Shown here in pieces: positions 25,035 through 32,804 of a stretch of 64,000 bases of DNA (position 1 is the stretch's first letter; each line of letters starts with the position of its first letter). The notes under the pieces are model-generated. The model was not told the origin of the DNA, made no database searches, and was given only the letters and a program-made list of their open reading frames with translations. Position numbers and translations under genes: made by a program. This DNA comes from Alloalcanivorax dieselolei B5 (GTDB taxonomy: Bacteria > Pseudomonadota > Gammaproteobacteria > Pseudomonadales > Alcanivoracaceae). The stretch lies in assembly GCF_000300005.1 (NCBI RefSeq), contig NC_018691.1, positions 744,001-808,000 on the forward strand, written 5' to 3'.

Positions 25035-25490
25035 ATGCCGGAAGTTTCCCCAAGCGCCAAGGGGCGCTGCCGTTGCGGACGTGTTGAATTCGAGGTCCAC
25101 GCCAAGCCCATGGTCACCATGGCCTGCCATTGCACCGGGTGTCAGCGTATGTCATCGAGTGCGTTCAGTCTGAGCGCTCTTTTTCCCGGTGAGGAGTTCA
25201 CCGTCACCCGGGGCGAGCCGGTGATTGGCGGGCTTCATGGCGCTCCGCGGCACTTCTTCTGCGATTACTGCATGAGCTGGCTGTTCACCCGCCCGGAAGG
25301 CGAGGTTGATTTGGTCAATGTGCGTTCTACCATGTTTGAGAACGCCGCCGACTACCGTCCGTTTATCGAAACGTTCACCAAGGAGAAGCTGGAATGGGCG
25401 AGCACCGGAGCGGCCCACAGTTTCGATGAATTCCCGCCTCAGGAGCAGTTTCCGTCGTTGCTTCAGCAATACGCGGACACCAGAGAGTGA
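25035..25490 (+). CDS. GFA-family (CENP-V/GFA) zinc-binding protein
   Basis: 151 residues. The cysteine pattern of the glutathione-dependent formaldehyde-activating enzyme fold is present: C12xC14, then C31HC33xxC36 and later C76xxC79. The family binds zinc; some members bind glutathione adducts, but most, like this one, have no proven reaction. ATG 25035 follows GAGG at slightly long spacing. Free-standing gene 55 bp after the hypothetical 92-residue gene and 124 bp before the acetyltransferase gene. Confidence 0.88.
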   Translation: MPEVSPSAKGRCRCGRVEFEVHAKPMVTMACHCTGCQRMSSSAFSLSALFPGEEFTVTRGEPVIGGLHGAPRHFFCDYCMSWLFTRPEGEVDLVNVRSTMFENAADYRPFIETFTKEKLEWASTGAAHSFDEFPPQEQFPSLLQQYADTRE

Positions 25491-25614
25491 TGGGTAGCTC
25501 CACGTTCAAACGTGGTAATACCGCTCCTGTACCCTGAGGAAGCCGCTGCGAAGGTGGCATCCCGTTACCGAAAATGGGCCACATGTATCCGGGCGCGTTC
25601 CTGAGTAATCCGAC

Positions 25615-26088
25615 ATGAGAAACATCGAGTTCGTTGGTCTTGGCCAGGTTGATCCTGAAGCCCTCCTGGCATTGATGAACGAAGCGTCACTGAGAACGCA
25701 TCTGGTCGACCATGACCACTTCGATTCCACTAGCATTCGAGCCTGGGTAAAGGAAAAGGAAGCGCTGGATGCGTTGCCCGGTTGTCGGGTTCGTGGAATC
25801 TATGTGGACGGCAGGCTGGCGGGATGGTGCGGGATTCAACCGGATGAGGCAGGTTTTGAGCTGGCTATCGTGCTTTCCCGGAAATTTTGGGGAATCGGCC
25901 TCTCAGTATTCAGGACCTTGATGGGTTGGGCCAGGGAGTTCGGGCATGAGCAGGTCCTGTTTCACCTCCTCGGAAGCCGACCGCAATACCGGGCCCTGGA
26001 GAAAATGGCTGACAAGGTGCACAACAGCGAGCTGCTGGGCCGGCGTTTCAAAACCTATCACCTGACGGTGGAGTACTCTACTCAATGA
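25615..26088 (+). CDS. GNAT-family N-acetyltransferase
   Basis: 157 residues. The GNAT fold is suggested by VRGIYVDGRLAGWCGIQPDE followed by FELAIVLSRKFWGIGLSVFRTLMGWARE, which occupies the place of the acetyl-CoA pyrophosphate-binding motif (R/Q-x-x-G-x-G), here RKFWGIGLS. The C-terminal RALEKMADKVHNSELLGRRF also fits. The substrate is unknown. A single gene in the accessory segment, followed by palindrome copy D about 95-130 bp later. Confidence 0.75.
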   Translation: MRNIEFVGLGQVDPEALLALMNEASLRTHLVDHDHFDSTSIRAWVKEKEALDALPGCRVRGIYVDGRLAGWCGIQPDEAGFELAIVLSRKFWGIGLSVFRTLMGWAREFGHEQVLFHLLGSRPQYRALEKMADKVHNSELLGRRFKTYHLTVEYSTQ

Positions 26089-26182
26089 TGTTCATCGGTG
26101 AGCTGTATCAGGTGCCTTCCCAATAGACGGCCAGTGTCAGGCTAAGATCGGCCGATTCGATAAAGAGAAAAAGTGATTCGAG

Positions 26183-26285
26183 TCAGGTCTTGTCTTTTGC
26201 CTTCGTGCGTGATCGGGGGCAGATCTTGCCATTGGCCCTTGTGAGACGGTTCCTTCTAGGGGGGGCAAAAGGCAAGATTTGACCC
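26183..26285. repeat. Accessory-region palindrome, copy D plus an extra left half
   Basis: A left-half copy (GTCAGGTCTTGTCTTTTGCC, from 26182) is followed by a full copy at 26216-26285 whose arms are GGGGCAGATCTTGCC and GGCAAGATTTGACCC. The full copy is nearly identical to copy A over 70 bp, including the interior and the TCCGGCTGC flank, although the two are 3 kb apart. Recent duplication or active spread is therefore likely. Confidence 0.8.
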
Positions 26286-26326
26286 TCCGGCTGCCGACGT
26301 CTGGCCACATAAGGAGCTTGGAGATT

Positions 26327-26545
26327 ATGTCACGTGCAGGAATGGGGGCGGCACGCAAACATGGCGCGTTGCTTCCTGCCTATAGTAGCCACGCAGAAGC
26401 GCAAAGGGCGCTATATTCGGAGCGTGATACCCTGTTGGGCGAGCTTATCTTGATTTCTGTGAAGGCGTCTAACGTTGACCCCAACTTCAAACCAGATAGC
26501 TTAAACGTATTGATTGAATCTATAAAACGGGATCAAACGTCCATT
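26327..26545 (+). pseudogene. 5' part of an unknown gene, truncated at the hydrolase gene
   Basis: ATG 26327 follows AAGGAGCTTGGAGATT. The first 70 or so codons read like genuine protein (RALYSERDTLLGELILIS, then DPNFKPDSLNVLIESIKRD), after which the frame runs antisense through the alpha/beta hydrolase gene and loses protein character. The likely reading is a small accessory gene that lost its 3' end where the segment joins the hydrolase gene. The end coordinate is approximate. Alternatively the whole frame is spurious. Confidence 0.35.
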
Positions 26546-27381
26546 TTATTCAGCAAAAAGTTCACAACAGCGCGATTAAACATCGCAGGTTGGTCCATCA
26601 TCGGCAGGTGGCCAGCGTCCCGGATGCCCAATAGCTCGGCATTAGAAATTATCGTGGCAGCCTTGGCAGCAGATTCGATAGGGAATAACCGGTCGTTTTC
26701 GCCCCACACTATTAACGTCCTGTTCCGTATTCTGCGTAGCGCTTCTTCTGTAAATGCCGCGACGGCAGCCCCCCGCCCCTGTGAAAAGGCCTTTTTGCCA
26801 CCCGCAGTCTTCAGTACCTCGACTGAATAACGTTCGTGATTCGGATCGCGGTTCCCAGGCTTGAACAGGATATAACGGGAGTAAAAGCGATTCGCCCAAG
26901 ACGATGGAAAGATGTTCAGCCAAAGCATGCTTGCAATGGACATCAAGGGCGGTTTTGCACCCAGCCCGCCGGAGTCGACGAGGACGAGCTTATCCACCAT
27001 TTCCGGATAATCGAGGGTAAATTGCAGGGCTATGGCGCCACCTTGAGATAACCCGACGATATGGGCCTTCGCGATGCCAAGGGCATCCAGGAATTGCTTC
27101 AACCAGCCAGAAAAGTAGGCTTTGTCATAGCTCCCATCCGGTTTATCGGACTCCCCGTATCCAACAATATCAGGCGCAACAACATGAAAGCGTTGTGCCA
27201 GTGGCCCAATGGAGGGATACCAGGTTACCGCCCCGGCGCCACCGCCATGCAGGCAGATAACTGGAACCCCCGCACCGGCCGATAAATAAGCGGTGTTCAC
27301 CGGGCCGGCCATCACGCTTGCCTGAGTAATTGCAATGCCAATACGGTCGATCAGGGCTTGCCTGGAGTCCTGCTTGAGCAT
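26533..27381 (-). CDS. Alpha/beta hydrolase
   Basis: 282 residues with a full hydrolase triad: nucleophile Ser112 in VGLSQGG, Asp in WGENDRLFP and His in DAGHLPMMDQP; the oxyanion HGGGAG lies at residues 45-50. The arrangement resembles meta-cleavage product hydrolases and related C-C or ester hydrolases. It follows the MarR gene by 4 bp and is surely co-transcribed with it, so MarR probably senses its substrate. Moderately AT-richer than the core genes. Substrate unknown. Confidence 0.9.
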   Translation of the reverse strand: MLKQDSRQALIDRIGIAITQASVMAGPVNTAYLSAGAGVPVICLHGGGAGAVTWYPSIGPLAQRFHVVAPDIVGYGESDKPDGSYDKAYFSGWLKQFLDALGIAKAHIVGLSQGGAIALQFTLDYPEMVDKLVLVDSGGLGAKPPLMSIASMLWLNIFPSSWANRFYSRYILFKPGNRDPNHERYSVEVLKTAGGKKAFSQGRGAAVAAFTEEALRRIRNRTLIVWGENDRLFPIESAAKAATIISNAELLGIRDAGHLPMMDQPAMFNRAVVNFLLNKMDV

Positions 27382-27385
27382 GTTA

Positions 27386-27814
27386 TTAAGCTCCCTTGGA
27401 TACCGTATTCAACAGCTCCATAAACGCATCTATCTGGCCCCCCTCCAACGGTTCAAACAGCGCGTTCGAGGCTTGCGCAAAAGAAACCTTGGCATCTTCA
27501 TAGACTTGCTTTCCAGCGGCCGACAGCCTCACAAGGCTGACCCTGGCATCGCGAGGGCTCTCTTCCTTTTCTACCAGGCCTATTTTTTCCATGGGATTAA
27601 TCAGGCGGGTGATACCCGACGGACTCAAACCGACCTGTTCCGCGAGATCACTGCGCCGCATCGTCTGCATTGGCGCTGCAAATAACTGGTTCAACACGAG
27701 GTACTCGCTGACACCAATCCCATGTACGGAGAGAGCACGCCCCACTCGCTTCTGGATATAGCTGTTGAGGGCGATGACACCGGTCACCAGCCGACTTTCT
27801 TTATTCTCGGACAC
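27386..27814 (-). CDS. MarR-family transcriptional regulator
   Basis: 142 residues from a GTG start at 27814 with AAGGAA at the right distance upstream. The winged helix is visible (MRRSDLAEQVGLSPSGITRLINPMEKIGLVEKEESPRDARVSLV). First gene of a two-gene unit with the alpha/beta hydrolase. Upstream, GTCAAAC occurs twice (27856-27862 and 27873-27879) with a 17-bp period and may be part of the promoter or operator. Confidence 0.9.
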   Translation of the reverse strand: MSENKESRLVTGVIALNSYIQKRVGRALSVHGIGVSEYLVLNQLFAAPMQTMRRSDLAEQVGLSPSGITRLINPMEKIGLVEKEESPRDARVSLVRLSAAGKQVYEDAKVSFAQASNALFEPLEGGQIDAFMELLNTVSKGA

Positions 27815-27927
27815 ACCGAATTTCCTTGCGGAATGCTTGAGCGGGCAAGCTTACCGTCAAACTGATTGAATGGTCAAACATAATGCAAGCATGGTGCCGC
27901 CAAGGCGGCGTGAATTTCAGTTATTCG

Positions 27928-28064
27928 CTAGTCCACCCAAACTGCGTCAAATGCCCCACCACTGCAGTGGTAAATTTCAGGACGGAGATTGAACCATTGC
28001 CCGCAAGCTGGGCAACTGAAATAGGTGTTCACGAAATCGCCCTGGCCGTCGCCATCGGCCATGG
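27928..28064 (-). pseudogene. C-terminal remnant of a Cys-containing protein (unknown)
   Basis: The minus-strand frame ending at 27928 reads NTYFSCPACGQWFNLRPEI followed by YHCSGGAFDAVWVD and a stop. CPAC plus a later Cys suggests a small zinc-binding end of a protein. Upstream (above about 28065) the frame runs antisense to the NIPSNAP-like fragment, so the gene appears cut there. I do not recognise the family; the left part of the frame could also be chance. Confidence 0.3.
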
Positions 28065-28073
28065 GCATAAACG

Positions 28074-28280
28074 GGTCAGCATCACGGCTATTTTTTGCCG
28101 TCCGAGGGTGCCAATAACGTCGCCATCGCATTGTTTACGTTTCCATCGCTGGCCAAGTACGAAGAGTACAGAAAGGCGTCTTTCAAGGATGCGGAGTGTC
28201 AGGCCGCGTTCAGGTATGCGGAGGAAACCCGCTGCGTGGTGAGCTGCGAGCGCAGCTTTATGAGGCCTGTCTTTGAGTAG
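28074..28280 (+). pseudogene. NIPSNAP-family protein, N-terminally truncated
   Basis: The frame reads HHGYFLPSEGANNVAIALFT, then FPSLAKYEEYRKASF, and ends SCERSFMRPVFE. This is the C-terminal two-thirds of the NIPSNAP alpha-beta barrel fold (GGxHHGYFLPSEGANNVA is a family hallmark). A TAA stop lies in frame two codons upstream and no start codon precedes the HHGY motif, so the first ~40 residues are missing. The right end is intact. Confidence 0.7.
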
Positions 28281-28328
28281 ACTGACGCTGGTGTTCCGAT
28301 AAGCCGGCTGGCTGGAGGGCCGGCGATG

Positions 28329-28353
28329 GAGGGCGCCGGATTCTGGCGCCCTC
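28329..28353 (-). terminator. Candidate hairpin after urtE
   Basis: GAGGGCGCC (28329-28337) and GGCGCCCTC (28345-28353) form a perfect 9-bp stem with a 7-base loop, 29 bp past the urtE stop. No U-run follows, so it may act as a 3' stabiliser rather than an intrinsic terminator. Confidence 0.45.
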
Positions 28354-28381
28354 GATACAAACAACCCTCGATGATCCTGCC

Positions 28382-29077
28382 TTAGACTGTTAGATACTTC
28401 TTCACCAACGCATCATCCAATTCTCCCACGGCCCCTTCCGCCACGTTGCGGCCCCGATCGAGGATGGTGAAGCGGTCGGCGGTGGCGCGGGCGAAGTGGA
28501 GTTTTTGTTCCACCAGCAGCACGGTGAGGCCTTCTTCCCGGTTCAGGGTTTTGATCACGCGGCCGATCATGTCGACGATGTTGGGCTGAATGCCTTCCGT
28601 GGGTTCGTCCAGAATCAGCAGTTTCGGGTCCAGGGCCAGGGCGCGGCCGATGGCCAGTTGCTGTTGCTGGCCGCCGGACAGGTCGCCGCCACGGCGGTGA
28701 CGCATTTCGTGAAGCACGGGAAACAGTTCATAGATCCGTTCGGGGATTTTGCGCTGGCGATCCGGGCGCGCCTGCAGGCCGGTTTCCAGGTTCTCTTCCA
28801 CGGTCAGTAATGGAAAGATCTCCCGGCCTTGGGGGACGTAGCCGATGCCGGCACGGGCGCGGTCCTCGGCGGCTTTCTTGCGCAGGTCCTGGTCGAGAAA
28901 GCGGATCTCGCCGGAGGCTGACGGCAGCAGGCCCATGATGGTTTTCAGCAGTGTGGTTTTGCCGACGCCGTTGCGGCCCATCACGCACAGGCATTCGCCT
29001 TGTTGCACGGACAGGTCCAGATCCCAGAGCGTATGGGATTCGCCGTAGTATTGATTGACGCCTTTCAATGACAGCAT
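28382..29077 (-). CDS. urtE: Urea ABC transporter ATP-binding protein UrtE
   Basis: 231 residues, LivF-type ATPase. Walker A GRNGVGKTT, Q-loop in GYVPQGREIFPLLTV, signature LSGGQQQQLAIGRALA and Walker B LLILDEPTEGIQPNIV are intact; EGIQPNIV after Walker B is typical of UrtE. With UrtD it powers high-affinity urea import through UrtBC. Last gene of the 12-kb minus-strand urea unit, 33 bp after urtD. Confidence 0.96.
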   Translation of the reverse strand: MLSLKGVNQYYGESHTLWDLDLSVQQGECLCVMGRNGVGKTTLLKTIMGLLPSASGEIRFLDQDLRKKAAEDRARAGIGYVPQGREIFPLLTVEENLETGLQARPDRQRKIPERIYELFPVLHEMRHRRGGDLSGGQQQQLAIGRALALDPKLLILDEPTEGIQPNIVDMIGRVIKTLNREEGLTVLLVEQKLHFARATADRFTILDRGRNVAEGAVGELDDALVKKYLTV

Positions 29078-29110
29078 GAGCGTTCCTGTTCAGTGGTATG
29101 GGGCGGAGCG

Positions 29111-29941
29111 TTACTCGCCCAAATACACTTCGATCACTTTCGGGTCGTTCTGCACGTCCTGCATCTTGCCTTCGGCGAGGACGCTGCCCTGGTGCAGTAC
29201 GGTGACGGTGCTGGCGATGCTGCGGATGAACTCCATATCGTGTTCCACCACCACCACGGAGTGCTCGCCGGCCAGTTGTTGAAGCAGTTCGGCGGTGCGC
29301 TCCACTTCCTGGCGGGTCATGCCGGCGATGGGTTCGTCCACCAGCAGCAGTTTCGGTTGCTGCATCAGCACCATGGCGATTTCCAGCCACTGTTTCTGCC
29401 CGTGGGACAGCGCGCCGGCCACATGGTCGTGCCGGTCCAGCAGGCCAACGGTGTCCAGGGTGGCGTCGATGCGGTCGCGCTGCTCGCCGTTGAGCGGATG
29501 CACCAGGGTATGCCAGGTGGTTTTGGGGCCGGCCATGGCCAGTTCCAGATTCTCCGCCGCGGTGTGTTCCGGAAACACGGTGGGCTTCTGGAACTTGCGG
29601 CCGATGCCGGCGCCGGCGATTTCGGTTTCGCTCATGCGGGTCAGATCAAGGGTCTGGCCAAAAAAGCAGGTGCCTTCATCCGGCCGGGTCTTGCCGGTGA
29701 TCACGTCCATCATGGTGGATTTGCCGGCGCCGTTGGGGCCGATGATGCAGCGCAGTTCGCCGGGTTCGATGTACAGGGTCAGGTCGTTCAGGGCTTTGAA
29801 GCCGTCGAAGCTGACCGTGATGTTTTCCATGTACAACAGGTATTTGCCACCGGTGTCCAACTCGCCCGGATTGATGGTGCGGGTACCGGGGCGGACCACG
29901 TCGAACACACGATCACGTCGGAAAGTGTCACGCAGGTTCAT
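29111..29941 (-). CDS. urtD: Urea ABC transporter ATP-binding protein UrtD
   Basis: 276 residues, LivG-type ATPase. Walker A GPNGAGKSTMMDVITGKTRP, the UrtD/LivG IGRKFQKPTVFPEHT Q-loop, the unusual signature ALSHGQKQWLEIAMVLMQQP and Walker B LLLVDEPIAGMT are all present; LSHGQKQWLEI is characteristic of UrtD. ATG 29941 overlaps the end of urtC by 14 bases, implying coupled translation; the longer frame to 30043 is only urtC sequence read out of frame. Confidence 0.96.
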   Translation of the reverse strand: MNLRDTFRRDRVFDVVRPGTRTINPGELDTGGKYLLYMENITVSFDGFKALNDLTLYIEPGELRCIIGPNGAGKSTMMDVITGKTRPDEGTCFFGQTLDLTRMSETEIAGAGIGRKFQKPTVFPEHTAAENLELAMAGPKTTWHTLVHPLNGEQRDRIDATLDTVGLLDRHDHVAGALSHGQKQWLEIAMVLMQQPKLLLVDEPIAGMTRQEVERTAELLQQLAGEHSVVVVEHDMEFIRSIASTVTVLHQGSVLAEGKMQDVQNDPKVIEVYLGE

Positions 29942-31094
29942 GGGACGCCTCCGGCTGGTCGTCGTTGTCGGTGCCGTTGCTATTGTTACCATCACTTTTG
30001 CGCAGGCGCTGACGGACGTTATCCGCCAGGCCCACCAGGCCACGCGGCAGGAACAGGGTCACCGCCACGAACAGGCCTCCCAGGGCGAACAGCCAGGCTT
30101 CCGGCATGATGCCGGTGAACACGGTTTTGCCATAGTTGACCAGAATGGCGCCGATCACCGCGCCATACAGGGTGGCGCGGCCACCCACCGCCACCCACAC
30201 CACCAGTTCGATGGAGTTGAGCGGTGAAAACTCGCCGGGGTTGATGATGCCCACCTGGGGCACATACAGGGCGCCGGCGATGCCGGCCAGTACCGCGCTC
30301 AGGGTGAAAATCCACAGCTTGTAGTGTTCGGTGCGATAGCCGAGGAAGCGGGCGCGGGACTCGCCGTCGCGGACCGCCATCACCACCCGGCCCATGCGAG
30401 AGCCGGTGATGTAGCGGCACAGTACGAAGGCCAGCGCCAGGGCGATGGCGGTGGCGATCAGCAGGGCCACCCGGGTGCTGTCCTCGCGCAACGAGAAGCC
30501 GAGGATGTCCTTGAAGTCGGTGAGGCCGTTGTTGCCGCCAAAACCCAGTTCGTTACGGAAGAACGCCAACATCAGCGCGTAGGTCAGCGCCTGGGTGATG
30601 ATCGACAGGTACACCCCGGTGACGCGGGAACGGAACGCCAGCCAGCCGAACACGAAGGCCAGCAGCCCGGGTACCAGCGCGATCAACACCATGGTGAACA
30701 GAAACGAATGGGAGCCGAGCCAGTACCAGGGCAGCTCCTGCCAGTTCAGAAACACCATGAAGTCCGGCAGCACCGGGTTGCCGTAGACGCCGCGATCGCC
30801 GATCTGACGCATCAGGTACATGCCCATGGCGTAACCGCCGAGGGCGAAGAAAGCGCCATGGCCGAGGCTGAGTATGCCGCAGTAGCCCCAGACCAGATCC
30901 AGGGCCATGGCCAGCAGCGCGTAACACAGATACTTGCCGAGCAGCGTGACCGTGTAGCTGCTCACATGCAGCCCGGAGTCCGCCGGGATCAGCTGATTCA
31001 ACAGCACCACCAGGGCCACGGCGCCGAACAGGATGCCGATGAACCAGCGGGCGGCACGGTCGGTCAGGGCGGTTTTCAAATCCGAATGTCTCAT
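29928..31094 (-). CDS. urtC: Urea ABC transporter permease UrtC
   Basis: 388 residues, LivM-type permease with about ten membrane segments. Marks of UrtC are CYALLAMALDLVWGYCGILS, LGHGAFFALGGYAMGMYLMR, FGGNNGLTDFKDILGF and the EAA-like GYRTEHYKLWIFTLSAVLAG. Start overlaps the urtB stop by one base. The C-terminal tail (SDGNNSNGTDNDDQPEASHE) is polar and low-complexity, where relatives usually stop sooner. Confidence 0.96.
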   Translation of the reverse strand: MRHSDLKTALTDRAARWFIGILFGAVALVVLLNQLIPADSGLHVSSYTVTLLGKYLCYALLAMALDLVWGYCGILSLGHGAFFALGGYAMGMYLMRQIGDRGVYGNPVLPDFMVFLNWQELPWYWLGSHSFLFTMVLIALVPGLLAFVFGWLAFRSRVTGVYLSIITQALTYALMLAFFRNELGFGGNNGLTDFKDILGFSLREDSTRVALLIATAIALALAFVLCRYITGSRMGRVVMAVRDGESRARFLGYRTEHYKLWIFTLSAVLAGIAGALYVPQVGIINPGEFSPLNSIELVVWVAVGGRATLYGAVIGAILVNYGKTVFTGIMPEAWLFALGGLFVAVTLFLPRGLVGLADNVRQRLRKSDGNNSNGTDNDDQPEASHEPA

Positions 31095-32710
31095 TATTCC
31101 TCCGCGGCCCGGCCGCGCTGCGGGAACAGACCGCGCGGTTTACGTTGAATGAACAGGATGATGAACACGAGCACGAAGATTTTCGCCAGCACCGCGCCGG
31201 AAACCGGCTCCAGCAGTTTGTTGGCGATACCCAGGCTGAAGGCCGCGGTGAGCGTGCCCCACAGATTGCCGACGCCGCCGAATACCACCACCATGAACGA
31301 ATCGATGATGTAGGCTTGGCCCAGGTTGGGGCCGACGTTGGTGAGCTGCGCCAGCGCCACGCCAGCGACACCGGCGATGCCGGAGCCGAGCCCGAAGGTC
31401 AGGGCGTTGATGCGGTCGCTGCGGATACCGAGGCCGCGGGCGGTTTGCCGGTTCTGGCTGACCGCCCGCACTTGCAGGCCAAGCCGGGTTTTCTTCAGCA
31501 CCAGCAGCAGGCCGAGGAACACGACGAGAGCAAAGGCGATGATGTAGAGCCGGTTAAAGGTCAGGGAGAACACCGGATTGATCTGCCAGGCGCCGCTCAT
31601 CCACTCCGGCGTCACCACCGAGCGGTTCAGCGGCGAGAAAATCACCCGCACGGCTTGTTGCAGGATCAGGCTGATGCCGAAGGTGGCGAGCAGCGTTTCC
31701 AGTGGGCGTCCGTAGAGATAGCGGATCACGAAGCGTTCGATCAGAACGCCGACAAAACCGGAGATCAGAAACGCCGCCGGTATGGCCACAAGCAGGGACC
31801 ACTCATGGCCCTGGGGAAAAATCTGTTGTACCACGAAGGTGGTGTAGGCTCCGAGCATGATCAGCTCGCCATGGGCCATGTTGATCACACCCATGACCCC
31901 GAAGGTGATGGCCAGGCCGATGGCGGCCAGCAGCAGTACCGAACCCAGACTGAGGCCGAAGAACAGCGTATCGGCGGTCTGGTAGCGGGCGGTACGGGCG
32001 TCGATACGCTTTAACGCGGTTTCCACCGCTTTGCGCTCACTGGGCGCGTCACTGTCGAGGCGGCTGCGCAGGGCATTGCGCACCGTCGGTTCAAGGCTGC
32101 CGGACAGGGCTTCAATGGCGTTGAGGCGCGCATTCAGGTCGCTGTCCTCGGAATACAGGGCGGCGGTGTTCAGTGTGGTATCGATGGCCGCCGCCACCGA
32201 GGTATTGTCTTCCCGTGCACGCCGTTCACGCAGAGCGGCCAGCAGGTCGGGATCCTTGGTACCGATCAGGCTGATGGCGGCCGCCCGGCGCTGGATGGCG
32301 TCCGGGTTGTTGAGGCCGACCACCGCTTGCAGATTCTCGATCTGCCGGCGCAGACGGTTATTGATGGTGATCGGCGCGGCGTCCCGTGATCCCACCGTGC
32401 CCAGATCTGCTTCACTGAGCGGGTCCTGGAGTTGCCAGCCGCCGTCGGCCCGCTCGCCGAGCACGATGCGGTCGTTGGCACGGTCCTGCAGCAGGCGCCG
32501 GTCTTGCAACGCTTTGAGCAGCGCATCCGCCCGGGGATGGCCGGAATGAGCCAGCGCATCGATGGCGGCGGCTTTGTCGTCGAAGCTGCGGCTGCGCAGT
32601 TGTTGCAGCACGTCTTCTATATCGGTTGTCGGTTCAGTGGCCGGCGATTCGGCCTGAGCCACACTCGTCAGACACAATAGGGCGAGTGCGAGCGCGAAAA
32701 CCCTGAGCAT
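31094..32710 (-). CDS. urtB: Urea ABC transporter permease UrtB
   Basis: 538 residues. A Sec signal-like N-terminus (FALALALLCLTSVAQA) precedes about 210 residues of helical HEAT-like repeats (for example AAIDALAHSGHPRADALLKAL), then a LivH-type permease with AIGLAITFGVMGVINMAHGELIMLGAY and LATFGISLILQQAVRVIFSP. The long N-terminal extracytoplasmic extension is usual for proteobacterial UrtB and absent from amino-acid LivH. Overlaps urtC by one base. Confidence 0.96.
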   Translation of the reverse strand: MLRVFALALALLCLTSVAQAESPATEPTTDIEDVLQQLRSRSFDDKAAAIDALAHSGHPRADALLKALQDRRLLQDRANDRIVLGERADGGWQLQDPLSEADLGTVGSRDAAPITINNRLRRQIENLQAVVGLNNPDAIQRRAAAISLIGTKDPDLLAALRERRAREDNTSVAAAIDTTLNTAALYSEDSDLNARLNAIEALSGSLEPTVRNALRSRLDSDAPSERKAVETALKRIDARTARYQTADTLFFGLSLGSVLLLAAIGLAITFGVMGVINMAHGELIMLGAYTTFVVQQIFPQGHEWSLLVAIPAAFLISGFVGVLIERFVIRYLYGRPLETLLATFGISLILQQAVRVIFSPLNRSVVTPEWMSGAWQINPVFSLTFNRLYIIAFALVVFLGLLLVLKKTRLGLQVRAVSQNRQTARGLGIRSDRINALTFGLGSGIAGVAGVALAQLTNVGPNLGQAYIIDSFMVVVFGGVGNLWGTLTAAFSLGIANKLLEPVSGAVLAKIFVLVFIILFIQRKPRGLFPQRGRAAEE

Positions 32711-32804
32711 GGTAGCTCCTCATTGCATAAGCGTCGGAGGCCGGGGGCCGGCCTCGACGGCGTTTCCCATGGTGCATCCCTTTTTTTGGGGACAACGGAA
32801 ACGA

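Larger units (their letters stand above)
27815..28381. other. Intergenic stretch holding two gene remnants
   Basis: Apart from the promoter side of the MarR gene, this 567-bp region contains the end of a cysteine-containing protein on the minus strand, a NIPSNAP-like C-terminal fragment on the plus strand, and the hairpin at 28329-28353 after urtE. It looks like a decayed junction between the accessory segment and the urea operon. Confidence 0.6.

Noticed and set aside
23231..26285. Integron attC sites flanking the small accessory genes
   Set aside because: The palindromes lack RYYYAAC/GTTRRRY core sites and no integrase gene is visible; the shared arms and flank fit a REP-like repeat better.
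26183..26285. Insertion sequence ends
   Set aside because: The inverted arms are only about 40 bp apart with no room for a transposase, and no target duplication is apparent.
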